From Hymenobacter aquaticus (lineage in GTDB: Bacteria > Bacteroidota > Bacteroidia > Cytophagales > Hymenobacteraceae): 64,000 nucleotides of DNA. The translations under genes and the position numbers were made by a program. Positions 16,985 through 24,858 of this stretch are shown here, one piece after another. Numbering within the stretch: the first letter of the stretch is position 1; the number at the start of each line of letters is the position of its first letter. The notes below the pieces were generated by a model, which saw nothing but the letters and a program-made list of their open reading frames with translations, ran no database searches and was not told where the DNA came from. The stretch is from the NCBI RefSeq assembly GCF_004765605.1, contig NZ_SRLC01000003.1:612006-676005 (forward strand), written 5' to 3'.

Positions 16985-18499
16985 ATGAAACACGCTTTAC
17001 CCTTCTGTGGAATGTTGTTGGCCGCCGTGCCGGCCGTGGGCCAGGGCCTTTCCAACCAAGGTGCCGTTATCAGCATTCAGTCCGGCGGCCAGCTGTCGGT
17101 TATCGGCGACGTTGTGGTGAACAGCGGCGGCACTATCGACAACGCGGGCACGCTGAGCCTGACCGGCAACTGGACCAACAACACAACCGGGGGCGTACTT
17201 AGTCCGGCCACCGGCACGGTGCAGCTGCTGGGCACTGCCACCCAGCAGATCGGGGGCAGCGGCACCACTACTTTCCACACCCTGGACGTGAGCGGCGCCA
17301 GCGCCGCAGCCCAGCTCATGGCGGATATTGCGGTGGGCAACAGCAACGGCCTGCTCGTGCTGGGCACCAACCAGCTGCAGCTCAATACCCACGTGCTGAA
17401 CCTGAACAACGGCGCCACCTCGGCCATCAGCCGTACCACGGGCGCCTTGGTGAGCGAGAGCAGCCCGGCGGCCGGCTACGGGCGTCTCAACTGGCTCATT
17501 GGCTCCAACACGGGCACGTATACCGTGCCGCTGGCCAGCAGTGCCACCAGCGTGCCCATGACGGCCACCATCACGGTCGGCGGCAACAGCGCGGGCAGCC
17601 TGTCATTTGCCACCTACGGCACTGGCCCCGACAACCTGCCCCTGCCCTCCGGCGTGACGTCCATCCGGGGCAACTCGGCCTATACCCTGGACCGGTACTG
17701 GATTGTGCAGCCCACCAACTACACGCTGGCGCCCACTTCTACCCTGACGTTTGGCTACCTGACCTCCGAGTTCAACACGGCTCCGAACACCATTACGGAA
17801 GCCCGCCTGCGCCTGCAACGCTGGAACGGCTCGAACTGGGAAGGCTCGCAGGGCAGCGTGAGCGTGCCCAACAACACGCTGACTTCGGACCAGCAGAACA
17901 CCTATGGCATCTTCACGGCCGCCGACCAGAACAACCCGCTGCCGGTGGAGCTGCGCGAGTTTGCGGCCCGGGCCCAGGATACGGATGCCTTGCTCAGCTG
18001 GTCGACGGCCTCGGAGCTGCACAACGAAGGCTTTTTCGTGGAAGTGAGCCTGGATGGCCAGACCTTCCAGCGCGTGGGCTTCGTGGCCGGCAAAGGCACG
18101 ACTACCGCCCCCCAGCAGTACCGCTTCACGGATGCCGGCGCGGCCAAGCGCGGCCAGCTCCAGTACTACCGCCTGCGCCAGCACGACACCAACGGCACGG
18201 ACAGCTATTCGCCGGTGCGCACCGTGGCGTTTGCCCGGCCGGGCTTCAGCAGCCTGGCCGCCGCGCCCAACCCCGCGCAGCGCGCCTACACCATCTACCT
18301 GACGGCCGCCACGGCCCAGACCGTGCAGCTGTCAGTACACGATGCGCTGGGCCGCCTGGTGAGCCAGCAGCCGGTGGCGCTGCAAGCCGGCGAGAACAAG
18401 CTGCCCGCTACCTTCACGGCGGCCCAGCCGGTGGGCGTGTACCTACTCACGACCGTCATCGACGGGCAAGTACTGCGTACCCGCCTGGTGCGCGAATAA
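16985..18499 (+). CDS. Secreted protein with T9SS type A sorting domain
   Basis: 504 residues from the ATG at 16985, which starts a signal peptide (KHALPFCGMLLAAVPAVGQ). The first 170 residues are low-complexity Gly/Thr/Asn-rich beta repeats (VNSGGTIDNAGTLSLTGNW) of beta-helix or autotransporter-like look. The middle, about 370-430, resembles the LPVELREFAA module common before sorting domains. The last 75 residues (AAPNPAQRAYTIYL...GVYLLTTVIDGQVLRTRLV) are a type A sorting domain, so it is exported by the type IX system and fixed to or released from the surface. The binding target is unknown. Possible -7 box TAAATTTG at 16845-16852. Confidence 0.87.
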   Translation: MKHALPFCGMLLAAVPAVGQGLSNQGAVISIQSGGQLSVIGDVVVNSGGTIDNAGTLSLTGNWTNNTTGGVLSPATGTVQLLGTATQQIGGSGTTTFHTLDVSGASAAAQLMADIAVGNSNGLLVLGTNQLQLNTHVLNLNNGATSAISRTTGALVSESSPAAGYGRLNWLIGSNTGTYTVPLASSATSVPMTATITVGGNSAGSLSFATYGTGPDNLPLPSGVTSIRGNSAYTLDRYWIVQPTNYTLAPTSTLTFGYLTSEFNTAPNTITEARLRLQRWNGSNWEGSQGSVSVPNNTLTSDQQNTYGIFTAADQNNPLPVELREFAARAQDTDALLSWSTASELHNEGFFVEVSLDGQTFQRVGFVAGKGTTTAPQQYRFTDAGAAKRGQLQYYRLRQHDTNGTDSYSPVRTVAFARPGFSSLAAAPNPAQRAYTIYLTAATAQTVQLSVHDALGRLVSQQPVALQAGENKLPATFTAAQPVGVYLLTTVIDGQVLRTRLVRE

Positions 18500-18555
18500 G
18501 CGGGCCGCGGCAGGAAATTAATGGCGGATTAAACCTTTTTGCCCGAAAAGCGCTT

Positions 18556-18563
18556 TAGATTTG
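18556..18563 (+). promoter_or_regulatory. Candidate -7 box for the thioredoxin gene
   Basis: TAGATTTG matches TAnnTTTG of Bacteroidota promoters; the expected start point falls at the base of the 18563-18595 hairpin. No clear -33 TTTG at the right distance. Confidence 0.45.
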
Positions 18564-18595
18564 CAGCCAGATAAGAATGGTTCTTATCTGGCTGC
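18563..18595 (+). promoter_or_regulatory. Perfect hairpin in the thioredoxin leader
   Basis: 15-bp perfect stem GCAGCCAGATAAGAA / TTCTTATCTGGCTGC with a 3-base loop TGG, 28 bases before the thioredoxin ATG and without a following U run. It could be an mRNA-stabilising 5' hairpin, an operator palindrome or a terminator of the upstream gene; the lack of a T tract argues against the last. Confidence 0.7.
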
Positions 18596-18623
18596 TTCAT
18601 GTTTATCCAAACGCCTCCTTATA

Positions 18624-18941
18624 ATGCCCGTCACGAAAGCAACTGACTCCGATTTCCAAGAATTTCTTGACACGCACGAGAAAGTAGTAGTGAAGTACTA
18701 CGCCGACTGGTGTGGCAACTGCCGCCTGTTCTCGCCCAAGTATAAGCGCCTGGCCCAGGCCGAGCAGAACCAGAACATCAAGTTTCTGGACGTGAATGCC
18801 GAAACCAGCCCGGCGGCCCGCAAGCTGGCCAACGTGACGACCCTGCCCTTCTTCGCCATTTTCAAGGATGGCGAGCTGGTCGATACCGTTTCGGCCAGCA
18901 AGGAAGAAGCCGTAGCCGACCTGATTAATCGTTTGAACTAA
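18624..18941 (+). CDS. Thioredoxin-family protein
   Basis: 105 residues from the ATG at 18624 (MPVTKATDSDF). W29-C30-G-N-C33 is the redox-active motif, with cis-Pro in TTLPFFAIFKDGE; both cysteines are present. No signal peptide, so a cytoplasmic disulfide reductant or a relative that serves a peroxiredoxin. It is followed after 14 bases by a short conserved gene, and the two are probably one transcript ended by the terminator at 19220. Confidence 0.92.
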   Translation: MPVTKATDSDFQEFLDTHEKVVVKYYADWCGNCRLFSPKYKRLAQAEQNQNIKFLDVNAETSPAARKLANVTTLPFFAIFKDGELVDTVSASKEEAVADLINRLN

Positions 18942-18955
18942 GGCCGGCTGAGCAC

Positions 18956-19198
18956 ATGAAAATCCCCGTAATCAAGCGGCTGGTAGAGTCGCAGACGCTG
19001 GAAAGCCTGGTGGCCGCCGAAGAAGCCCTGCTCGATGAGCGCGCCCCGGCCTTCGAAGTGGAAGGTGAAGACGAAGGTGAGCAGCTGACCCACGTGTTTG
19101 CCGCCATTTTCATTCTGAACCACATGAAGGACCACGGCTCGGAGTTCAAGAACGCCCTGCGCGAGTACACCAACAAGGTGCGCGTATCCATCAGCTAA
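18956..19198 (+). CDS. Small acidic protein co-encoded with thioredoxin (DUF6952-like, tentative)
   Basis: 80 residues, start MKIPVIKRLVES; acidic middle (EVEGEDEGEQLTHV) and helical C-terminus. No catalytic motif is visible. The opening MKxPVIKxLV and the position directly after a thioredoxin gene recall the short DUF6952-like proteins of Bacteroidota found beside thioredoxin or peroxiredoxin genes; I give this match from memory. A role in thiol redox is inferred from the operon only. Confidence 0.75.
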   Translation: MKIPVIKRLVESQTLESLVAAEEALLDERAPAFEVEGEDEGEQLTHVFAAIFILNHMKDHGSEFKNALREYTNKVRVSIS

Positions 19199-19219
19199 CC
19201 AGCTGTCTGGTAATATAGT

Positions 19220-19260
19220 AAACAGAGAGAGGCGCCCCGTAGGGGCGCCTCTCTCTGTTT
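19220..19260. terminator. Perfect 19-bp bidirectional terminator
   Basis: AAACAGAGAGAGGCGCCCC-GTA-GGGGCGCCTCTCTCTGTTT, between converging genes. Confidence 0.95.
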
Positions 19261-19280
19261 GTTGGGTGCTGCCGCAGCGG

Positions 19281-19895
19281 CTACATGCGGGCAAAGTAGG
19301 CCGAAGCGGCTTTCAGGCCGTCGTCGGTGCACAGGCCGCGCATGTAGTAGAGGTACACGCTGCGGAACACCTCGGCCATGTCGTAGCGGCTGGGTGGGAA
19401 AATCTGCTCGTTGAGCACCATGTAGAGCTGCTCGATGATGATTTTGCTGACCAGGGCAATGTTGATGTCGCCGCGCAGGGTCTTCTGCAAAATGCCCTCG
19501 TTGAGCAGGTTATGAATCTGGGGGTAGGAGTATTCGGCCAGGTGCTGCTGGCCCAGCTCCCAGGCCTGGGGAAAGTCCCGGATCAGGTCGGCGAAGTAGT
19601 CGGGCGACTTGACCCGGCGCAGGTCCCGGATGCCCATTTCCAGCAGCCCCAGCAGGCGGCCCACGGCGTTGGTGGTTTGCTGAAACAGCTCCTGGTGCTC
19701 GCGCTTCTGCCGCTCAATATCGTGCCGGGTGACTTGCAGCACCAGGTCGTTCTTGTCGTGGAACATCTCCCGGAAGGTCGTCGGCGACACGTCCAGGTGA
19801 CTCATGATCTGTTCCAGGGGCAGGTTGGTAATGCCCTGGCTTTGAAATAATTGATGAGCCTCTTCGAGTAAAGTAGTGCGTAGAGTTGGATTCAT
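19281..19895 (-). CDS. TetR/AcrR family transcriptional regulator
   Basis: 204 residues. The N-terminal helix-turn-helix (ITNLPLEQIMSHLDVSPTTF, then REMFHDKNDLV) is typical of TetR repressors, followed by an all-helical ligand-binding domain. It lies 33 bases downstream of the cruF gene on the same strand, so it may be co-transcribed with the carotenoid genes and may control them; this is inference. The inducer is unknown. Confidence 0.88.
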   Translation of the reverse strand: MNPTLRTTLLEEAHQLFQSQGITNLPLEQIMSHLDVSPTTFREMFHDKNDLVLQVTRHDIERQKREHQELFQQTTNAVGRLLGLLEMGIRDLRRVKSPDYFADLIRDFPQAWELGQQHLAEYSYPQIHNLLNEGILQKTLRGDINIALVSKIIIEQLYMVLNEQIFPPSRYDMAEVFRSVYLYYMRGLCTDDGLKAASAYFARM

Positions 19896-19928
19896 AGCGG
19901 GCCGGACACGGGGAAGAACTGGTTCAAG

Positions 19929-20621
19929 TTAGCGAATAAACCAGCCCAGCCCGAAGAAAAACAGCAGCTGCAGCAAGTACACGAAGGGCACCAGCGGGTT
20001 GCGCTTTTCGAAGTCGGTGCGGTTGAAATACACCTGCAGAATCAGGGCCACCGCAAACCAGCCCTTGAAGTTCTGGAGCGGAATAACGTCGAAGGCCCAG
20101 GTCCAGAAGTCGTAGCGCACGGCCACGGGCTCCAGGCAGATATCCATGCCGACCAGCAGCAGGGCGGCCACCACGGCCCGCAGAAAGCCGTTAATGGGCA
20201 GGTAGCGGGCCAGAATACCGGTGGAGTAGGTCAGCATCAGCCAGTTCAGGCCAATAATCAGGGGCACGCCCAGCCACTTGAAGCCCAGGGTGGCCCCGTA
20301 GGCATACTGCCCGAAGATCTTGCCGGTCTGGATGCCTACTACTTCCACGAAGAAGCCCACGGCGGCCGTCGTCAGGCAAAAGGCCCAGAAGGCCATGTTC
20401 CGGTCGCGCTGAAACGAGAACAGCAGCACGGCCGTCAGCAGCAGGTTCAGGGGCACAAACTGCAGGTAGAAGTCCGGGTCTTTGGAAAAAGCCAGCCCCA
20501 GAAAGCCCGTCACGTGGAACAGCAGCAGCACGCCCTGGGCCACGCGCAGGCGCCGCTGCTGGGTGTCGGGTATTAGCGGGGGAGCGGGGGGCAGATGTTG
20601 GGTCGATTCGGAAGCAGACAC
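19929..20621 (-). CDS. cruF: Carotenoid 1,2-hydratase-type membrane protein (CruF family)
   Basis: 230 residues, start GTG at 20621 (no ATG in frame near). Six to seven membrane helices and the signatures GQYAYGATLGFKWLGVPL, GLNWLMLTYSTG and GMDICLEPVA are those of CruF/carotenoid biosynthesis proteins, which add water across the 1,2 bond of psi-ends. The next gene upstream is a CrtD-like desaturase, the enzyme that normally follows in the same pathway to myxol or flexixanthin/saproxanthin-type pigments. Inner membrane. The C-terminal WFIR ends at the TetR gene. Confidence 0.85.
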   Translation of the reverse strand: MSASESTQHLPPAPPLIPDTQQRRLRVAQGVLLLFHVTGFLGLAFSKDPDFYLQFVPLNLLLTAVLLFSFQRDRNMAFWAFCLTTAAVGFFVEVVGIQTGKIFGQYAYGATLGFKWLGVPLIIGLNWLMLTYSTGILARYLPINGFLRAVVAALLLVGMDICLEPVAVRYDFWTWAFDVIPLQNFKGWFAVALILQVYFNRTDFEKRNPLVPFVYLLQLLFFFGLGWFIR

Positions 20622-20631
20622 TCAGGAAGAA

Positions 20632-20706
20632 TTAATAATCAGGAATCAAGAATTAAGGACGGGCCGCCGCTTAATGCCTAATTGCTGATTGCTCATTACT
20701 AATCAA
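20632..20706. repeat. Inverted word-repeat locus J (AATTAATAATCAG dialect)
   Basis: Left arm about 20628-20658 (AATTAATAATCAGGAATCAAG), right arm about 20671-20706 (TTAATGCCTAATTGCTGATT...CAATTAA) with partial complementarity. It lies between cruF and crtD and its right end overlaps the crtD stop codon. Confidence 0.6.
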
Positions 20707-22195
20707 TTAAACCAGCCACAATCTTGGCTGAAAGCAGGCACAGCGGGATGCCGCCGCCGGGATGCACGCTGCCCCCGCAAAAGTACAGCCCGTGCAGCTT
20801 CCCCGAAAAGTTGGGGTGCCGCAGAAAGGCCGCCAGCGGATTGTTGGAGGAGCTGCCGTAGAGGGCCCCGCCAAACGAGGAGGTGCGCTGCTCGATGCCC
20901 CGCGGGTCCCAGACCTGCTCGGCCCGCAGCAGCGGCTCGATGGCCACGCCCAGGGCCCGGCTCACCTTGTCCAGTACGGCCCGGCGCGTCTTTTGGATCA
21001 GCGCGTCCCAGTCCTGGCCCTGGTTGTGGGGCACGTTCACCATCACAAACCAGTTTTCGTGGCCCGGCGGGGCATCGGTGGGCGTGTGCTTGGAGGTGAT
21101 GTTGACGTACACCGTCGGGTCGTCGGTCACGGTTTTCTCCTCGAAAATGGCCTTGAACTCCCGGCGGTAGTCCTGGGAAAAGAAGATGTTGTGCAGGCCC
21201 AGCTCCGGAAACTCGTGGGCCAGGCCCCAGTAGAAAATCAGGGCCGACGACGAGCGGGGCTGGGCCAGAGTCCGCTCGGGGGCGGGCTGGGTGGGCAGCA
21301 GGCGGCGGTAAGTGGGCACCACGTCCATGTTGCTGACCACCAGGCCGACGTCGTAGATGTCCTGCGCGGTACGCACGCCCGTTACCTGCCCGGCCGCCGT
21401 CAGGATTTCCTCCACCGGCTCGTTGTAGCGAAACTCCACGCCCAGCTCCTCGGCCAGCCCGACCAGGCTGCGCGCGATGCTGTAGATGCCGCCCTCGGGG
21501 TAAAACGCGCCGATGCCGTGCTCCAGGTGCGGAATCAGGCTGAGCGTGGCCGGGGCCTGGTAGGGGTCCGAGCCGTTGTAGGTCGCAAACCGGTCGAAGA
21601 GCTGCACCAGGCGCGGGTCCGCAAATGCCTTGGCGTGGCGCTGGTGCATGGTGCCGGTGAGGCCCAGGCTGGGCAGGGCGGCCAGGGCCCCCAGCACGTC
21701 CTTGCTCAGGTAGGTGCCGGCCTTGTGCAGCGACTTATGCAGAAACGTGCTTTCGGTGGCTTGGTAGGCCGCGCCGCTGCGCTTCAGGAAGCCGGTGACG
21801 GCGGCGGCCGGCACGCCCAGCTTGGCTTCTATTTCGTGGGCAAACTTCTCTTCGTCGGCCCAGGCCGTCAGGCGGGTGCCGTCGGCGAAGAAGTACTGGG
21901 TGATGGGGTCGAGGCGCTGGTAGCGGAAGTGGTCCTGGGGGTTGCGGCCCGCCAGCCGGAACAGCTCATCCACCAAAGCCGGCAGCGTAAACAGCGAGGG
22001 GCCGGCATCGAACCGGTAGCCGCCGGCCAGCTCAAACTGGTGCATCTTACCCCCAAACGTGTCCTGGGCCTCGAATACCGTGACGGCGTGACCTTTCAGC
22101 GCCAGCCGCACGGCGGTGGCAATGCCGGCAATACCGGCCCCGATAATGGCGGCCGGCTGCTTGACAGAAGATGCTACAGACTTTTTTCGGGGCAT
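20699..22195 (-). CDS. crtD: CrtD-type carotenoid desaturase (1-hydroxycarotenoid 3,4-desaturase-like)
   Basis: 498 residues. The FAD-binding GAGIAGIATAVRLALKGHAV near residue 19, FGGKMHQFE and FRFDAGPSLFTLP-VDELF features match CrtI/CrtD phytoene desaturase-family oxidoreductases, and the C-terminal FCGGSVHPGGGIPLCLLSAK closes the flavin site. Together with the adjacent cruF it is more likely the CrtD 3,4-desaturase acting on 1-hydroxy carotenoids than the phytoene desaturase CrtI, but a CrtI role cannot be excluded from sequence alone. Membrane-associated. Confidence 0.85.
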   Translation of the reverse strand: MPRKKSVASSVKQPAAIIGAGIAGIATAVRLALKGHAVTVFEAQDTFGGKMHQFELAGGYRFDAGPSLFTLPALVDELFRLAGRNPQDHFRYQRLDPITQYFFADGTRLTAWADEEKFAHEIEAKLGVPAAAVTGFLKRSGAAYQATESTFLHKSLHKAGTYLSKDVLGALAALPSLGLTGTMHQRHAKAFADPRLVQLFDRFATYNGSDPYQAPATLSLIPHLEHGIGAFYPEGGIYSIARSLVGLAEELGVEFRYNEPVEEILTAAGQVTGVRTAQDIYDVGLVVSNMDVVPTYRRLLPTQPAPERTLAQPRSSSALIFYWGLAHEFPELGLHNIFFSQDYRREFKAIFEEKTVTDDPTVYVNITSKHTPTDAPPGHENWFVMVNVPHNQGQDWDALIQKTRRAVLDKVSRALGVAIEPLLRAEQVWDPRGIEQRTSSFGGALYGSSSNNPLAAFLRHPNFSGKLHGLYFCGGSVHPGGGIPLCLLSAKIVAGLID

Positions 22196-22338
22196 GTCGG
22201 GCTAAAACCAGTGCGAAGAACCAGGTTGTTTGGGTAAGGCTGATACGGTGCCCTAAGCCAACTCCAATCGTCCTCCAGATACTACAAGACGCGGATTGTC
22301 GTCTTCGCCTCGTCTTAACAGCTGCCGCGCAAAGCTGT

Positions 22339-23526
22339 TTACTCCACGGCCAGCACCAGGCCCTTCAGGTATTCGCCTTCGGGGTGAAACAAACTCACGG
22401 GGTGGTCGGCGGGCTGGGTGAGGCGGTGCAGGATGCGGGCCGGGCGGCCGGCTTCGATGGCCGCAGCCAGCACGGCGCCCTCAAACAGCTCGGCCGACAC
22501 CACCTGGGAGCAGCTGAACGTGAAGAGCAGGCCGCCGGGGGCAATTTGCTTGATGCCGGCCACGTTCAGGCGCTTGTAGCCCATCAGGGCGTTGTGGCGG
22601 GCCGAGAGGTGCTTGGCAAAGGCCGGCGGGTCGAGCACGATGAGGTCATACTGATTGTGGCGGTCCTTGAGGAAGCTGAACACGTCCTGGGCGTAGGCTT
22701 CGTGCCGGCTTTCGAGGCCGATGAGGGCCGCGTTGCGCTCCGTTAGCTCAATGGCGCGCTTGGAGCTATCCACGGAGTGCACCAGCTCGGCGCCGGCCTG
22801 CAGGGCGTAGGAGCTGAAGCCGCCGGTGTAGCAGAACGTGTTCAGCACGCGGCGGCCGGGGGCGTAGCGGGCCAGCAGGCTGCGGTTGTCGCGCTGGTCG
22901 ATGAAGAAGCCGGTTTTCTGGCCCGTTTCCCAGTCGACGGCGAAGGGGTGGCCGTTTTCGTGCACGATGTGCTCCTGCCCGTTGCTTTCCCCGAACAGGT
23001 AGCCGTTTTGGGCTCCGGGTGCGGCCTTGGCGGGCACGGTTTCGGCGCTCTTGTCGTAGATGGCCCGCAAGCCCGGAATAACGGCCTGCAAGGCGGCGGC
23101 AATCAGCGGGCGGGCCTTGTACATGCCCGCGCTGTGGGCCTGCACCACGGCCACGTCGCCGTACACGTCGATGATGAGGCCGGGCAGCCCGTCCCCTTCG
23201 GCGTGGGTAAGGCGGTACACGTTGGTGTTGCCCTGGCCCGTGAGCTGCAAGCCTTTGCGCAGCTCGTAGGCGTTGCGGATGCGGCCTTCCCAGAACGCCG
23301 CGTCGGGCTGCTGGGCCTCGGTGCCGAAGTCGAGCATGCGCACGGCAATGGAGCCGGGGGCGTAGTGGCCCACGCCCAGCACTTCGCCGTTGGCGGCCTG
23401 CACCGTTACTACCTCGCCTTCCAGCACCTCGCCCTGCATACGGCCGATAGCGCCCGAAAACACCCAGGGGTGGCGGCGGCGCAAGGATTGGTCTTTACCA
23501 GGTTTGAGGGTGACAATGGCGGGCAT
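22339..23526 (-). CDS. rlmI: Class I SAM-dependent rRNA methyltransferase (RlmI-like)
   Basis: 395 residues from the ATG at 23526 (MPAIVTLKPGKDQSLRRRHPWVFSGAI); the frame is open upstream but low-complexity. An N-terminal PUA-like domain (about 1-80) is followed by a Rossmann methyltransferase domain with VLNTFCYTGGFSSYAL (motif I region) and the catalytic-type LDPPAF. This is the architecture of RlmI, which makes m5C1962 in 23S rRNA, and relatives. A TACCTTTG box lies 28 bases upstream of the start on the minus strand (23554-23561). Confidence 0.87.
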   Translation of the reverse strand: MPAIVTLKPGKDQSLRRRHPWVFSGAIGRMQGEVLEGEVVTVQAANGEVLGVGHYAPGSIAVRMLDFGTEAQQPDAAFWEGRIRNAYELRKGLQLTGQGNTNVYRLTHAEGDGLPGLIIDVYGDVAVVQAHSAGMYKARPLIAAALQAVIPGLRAIYDKSAETVPAKAAPGAQNGYLFGESNGQEHIVHENGHPFAVDWETGQKTGFFIDQRDNRSLLARYAPGRRVLNTFCYTGGFSSYALQAGAELVHSVDSSKRAIELTERNAALIGLESRHEAYAQDVFSFLKDRHNQYDLIVLDPPAFAKHLSARHNALMGYKRLNVAGIKQIAPGGLLFTFSCSQVVSAELFEGAVLAAAIEAGRPARILHRLTQPADHPVSLFHPEGEYLKGLVLAVE

Positions 23527-23553
23527 AAGCAGAGGAAAAGTAAAAGCGGACTG

Positions 23554-23561
23554 CAAAGGTA
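23554..23561 (-). promoter_or_regulatory. Candidate -7 box (TACCTTTG) of the RlmI-like gene
   Basis: TACCTTTG on the minus strand; 27 bases between its G and the ATG at 23526. Confidence 0.55.
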
Positions 23562-23575
23562 ACTCCCGGATTTTT

Positions 23576-23602
23576 CGGATTGGCCGGATTGGCCGGATTT
23601 TG
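23576..23602. repeat. Short tandem repeat
   Basis: Three 9-base units, CGGATTGGC twice and CGGATTTTG, between two minus-strand genes. Confidence 0.7.
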
Positions 23603-23671
23603 TGGCCGGCACCGGTTTTCCCCACCCGCGTCGCTCAGCGAAAGCGGGGCCCCGCTTCCGCCGGATTGCCG

Positions 23672-24205
23672 TTATTGAAACGGGTCGAGGTAGGCAACCA
23701 AAATGGCAACGGCGGCTAGCCCGGCCAGCACCGCCCACACCGGGCCGCCCCAGATCAGCAGGCCCAGCAGCGAAACGGGCAGCACAACGAGGCCCAGCAC
23801 GCCCAGCACCGTCGTACCCAATCCGGCTTCGGCCGCCTCGGTGTGGTGTTGCGGAGCCGTGGTCAGCTGCTTCACGGCCGCCCGCAAGGCCGGTCGGGTA
23901 ACCGCGTAGCGCGCCGTCACCAGGGGCGTCGGGCGGGGCCGCCGGGCTACATGACTGGTCGGTGGCCGGGCTTCGGCAGAGCGCCTGACTACCGGGGCCA
24001 CTACCGGGACGGGGGCCACTGCGGCCACCGGGGGTACTACCGGCGCGGGGGCGGCAACTGGCGGCGCTACTGCCCGCGCCACGGCCGGCGGCCGAAACTG
24101 AAACGCGGAGCGGCTGGTACCGCAGCCACTGAGCAGCAGTAGCAGCCCAACGACTAGCAAGGGAACAAACCGCGCGGGGCGGGCAGGAGTAGCGGGAAGA
24201 GGCAT
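23672..24205 (-). CDS. Ala/Pro/Val-rich lipoprotein with C-terminal membrane segments
   Basis: 177 residues from the ATG at 24205. A lipobox LLSGC follows a hydrophobic stretch, then a long Pro/Ala/Val region (AVAPPVAAPAPVVPPVAAV), then a C-terminal pair of hydrophobic helices (VLGVLGLVVLPVSLLGLLIWGG and AVLAGLAAVAILVAYL, each shown only in part). No recognised domain. Similar Bacteroidota proteins with the same ending are annotated as hypothetical membrane proteins. Function unknown. Confidence 0.65.
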   Translation of the reverse strand: MPLPATPARPARFVPLLVVGLLLLLSGCGTSRSAFQFRPPAVARAVAPPVAAPAPVVPPVAAVAPVPVVAPVVRRSAEARPPTSHVARRPRPTPLVTARYAVTRPALRAAVKQLTTAPQHHTEAAEAGLGTTVLGVLGLVVLPVSLLGLLIWGGPVWAVLAGLAAVAILVAYLDPFQ

Positions 24206-24292
24206 AAGCAAAGACGGAAGGGAGCAGCAGGAAAAGCGGACTTGGCAAGTTGTATACGGCAACGGCCGCCGCCCCGCCGCCCGCCGCCCGGG

Positions 24293-24748
24293 TCAGCGGG
24301 AACTGATGGCTCCGAACACTCGCCGGTAAATAGGCTTGCGGTAGGCAAACTGCGCCCACAGGGCCGGGTACAGCAGCGCGTCGAGCAGCGGGGAAACCGT
24401 CCGGTACTCAATGGCATCGACGATGACGCTGCCGCCCTGGGGGCCCGGCTCGACGAGGTGGCGGTGCCGCCAGTAGCGCAGGGGCGCGGGCAGGCGCTGG
24501 CCTTCGTCGATGAAGTAGTGAGTGCCGTCGGGAAGCTGGCCGTGGCCGGTAATCAGGCTGGTCCAGTGCTGGTGCACAGGGCCGGTTATTAACTCAATTT
24601 CCACCTGGTCGCCGGTGCGGCAGCCGTCGAAGCGGTGGAGGCGGAAGCTGGGAAATGGTGGGGCCAGGGCCAGAAACAGCTCCCGGGTGAAGCCGGCCAT
24701 GACCTGGGCCGGCGGCTGCGCGACGGGCGTGCGAAGGGTGAGGTGCAT
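24293..24748 (-). CDS. SRPBCC-family ligand-binding protein
   Basis: 151 residues, start MHLTLRTPV. The pattern VMAGFTRELFLALAPPFP, then FDGCRTGDQVEIEL, EGQRLPAPLRYWRHRHLV and IEYRTVSPLLDALLYPAL corresponds to the SRPBCC/START-like helix-grip fold (annotated as SRPBCC or cyclase/dehydrase-like). It probably binds a hydrophobic ligand; which one is unknown. Cytoplasmic. Confidence 0.75.
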   Translation of the reverse strand: MHLTLRTPVAQPPAQVMAGFTRELFLALAPPFPSFRLHRFDGCRTGDQVEIELITGPVHQHWTSLITGHGQLPDGTHYFIDEGQRLPAPLRYWRHRHLVEPGPQGGSVIVDAIEYRTVSPLLDALLYPALWAQFAYRKPIYRRVFGAISSR

Positions 24749-24774
24749 GAGCAGCGGTTTGAGAGGAAAGCAAA

Positions 24775-24803
24775 GAAGCCCGTTTCCGGAAGAAACGGGC
24801 TTC
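24775..24803 (-). terminator. Hairpin downstream of the beta-propeller gene
   Basis: GAAGCCCGTTTC-CGGAA-GAAACGGGCTTC, 12-bp stem between 24748 and 24859. Confidence 0.75.
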
Positions 24804-24858
24804 GCCAGCCAGTTGTTTTGCCCCGACCCTCACGCGGCAAAGCAAAGTCGGTCCTGAC

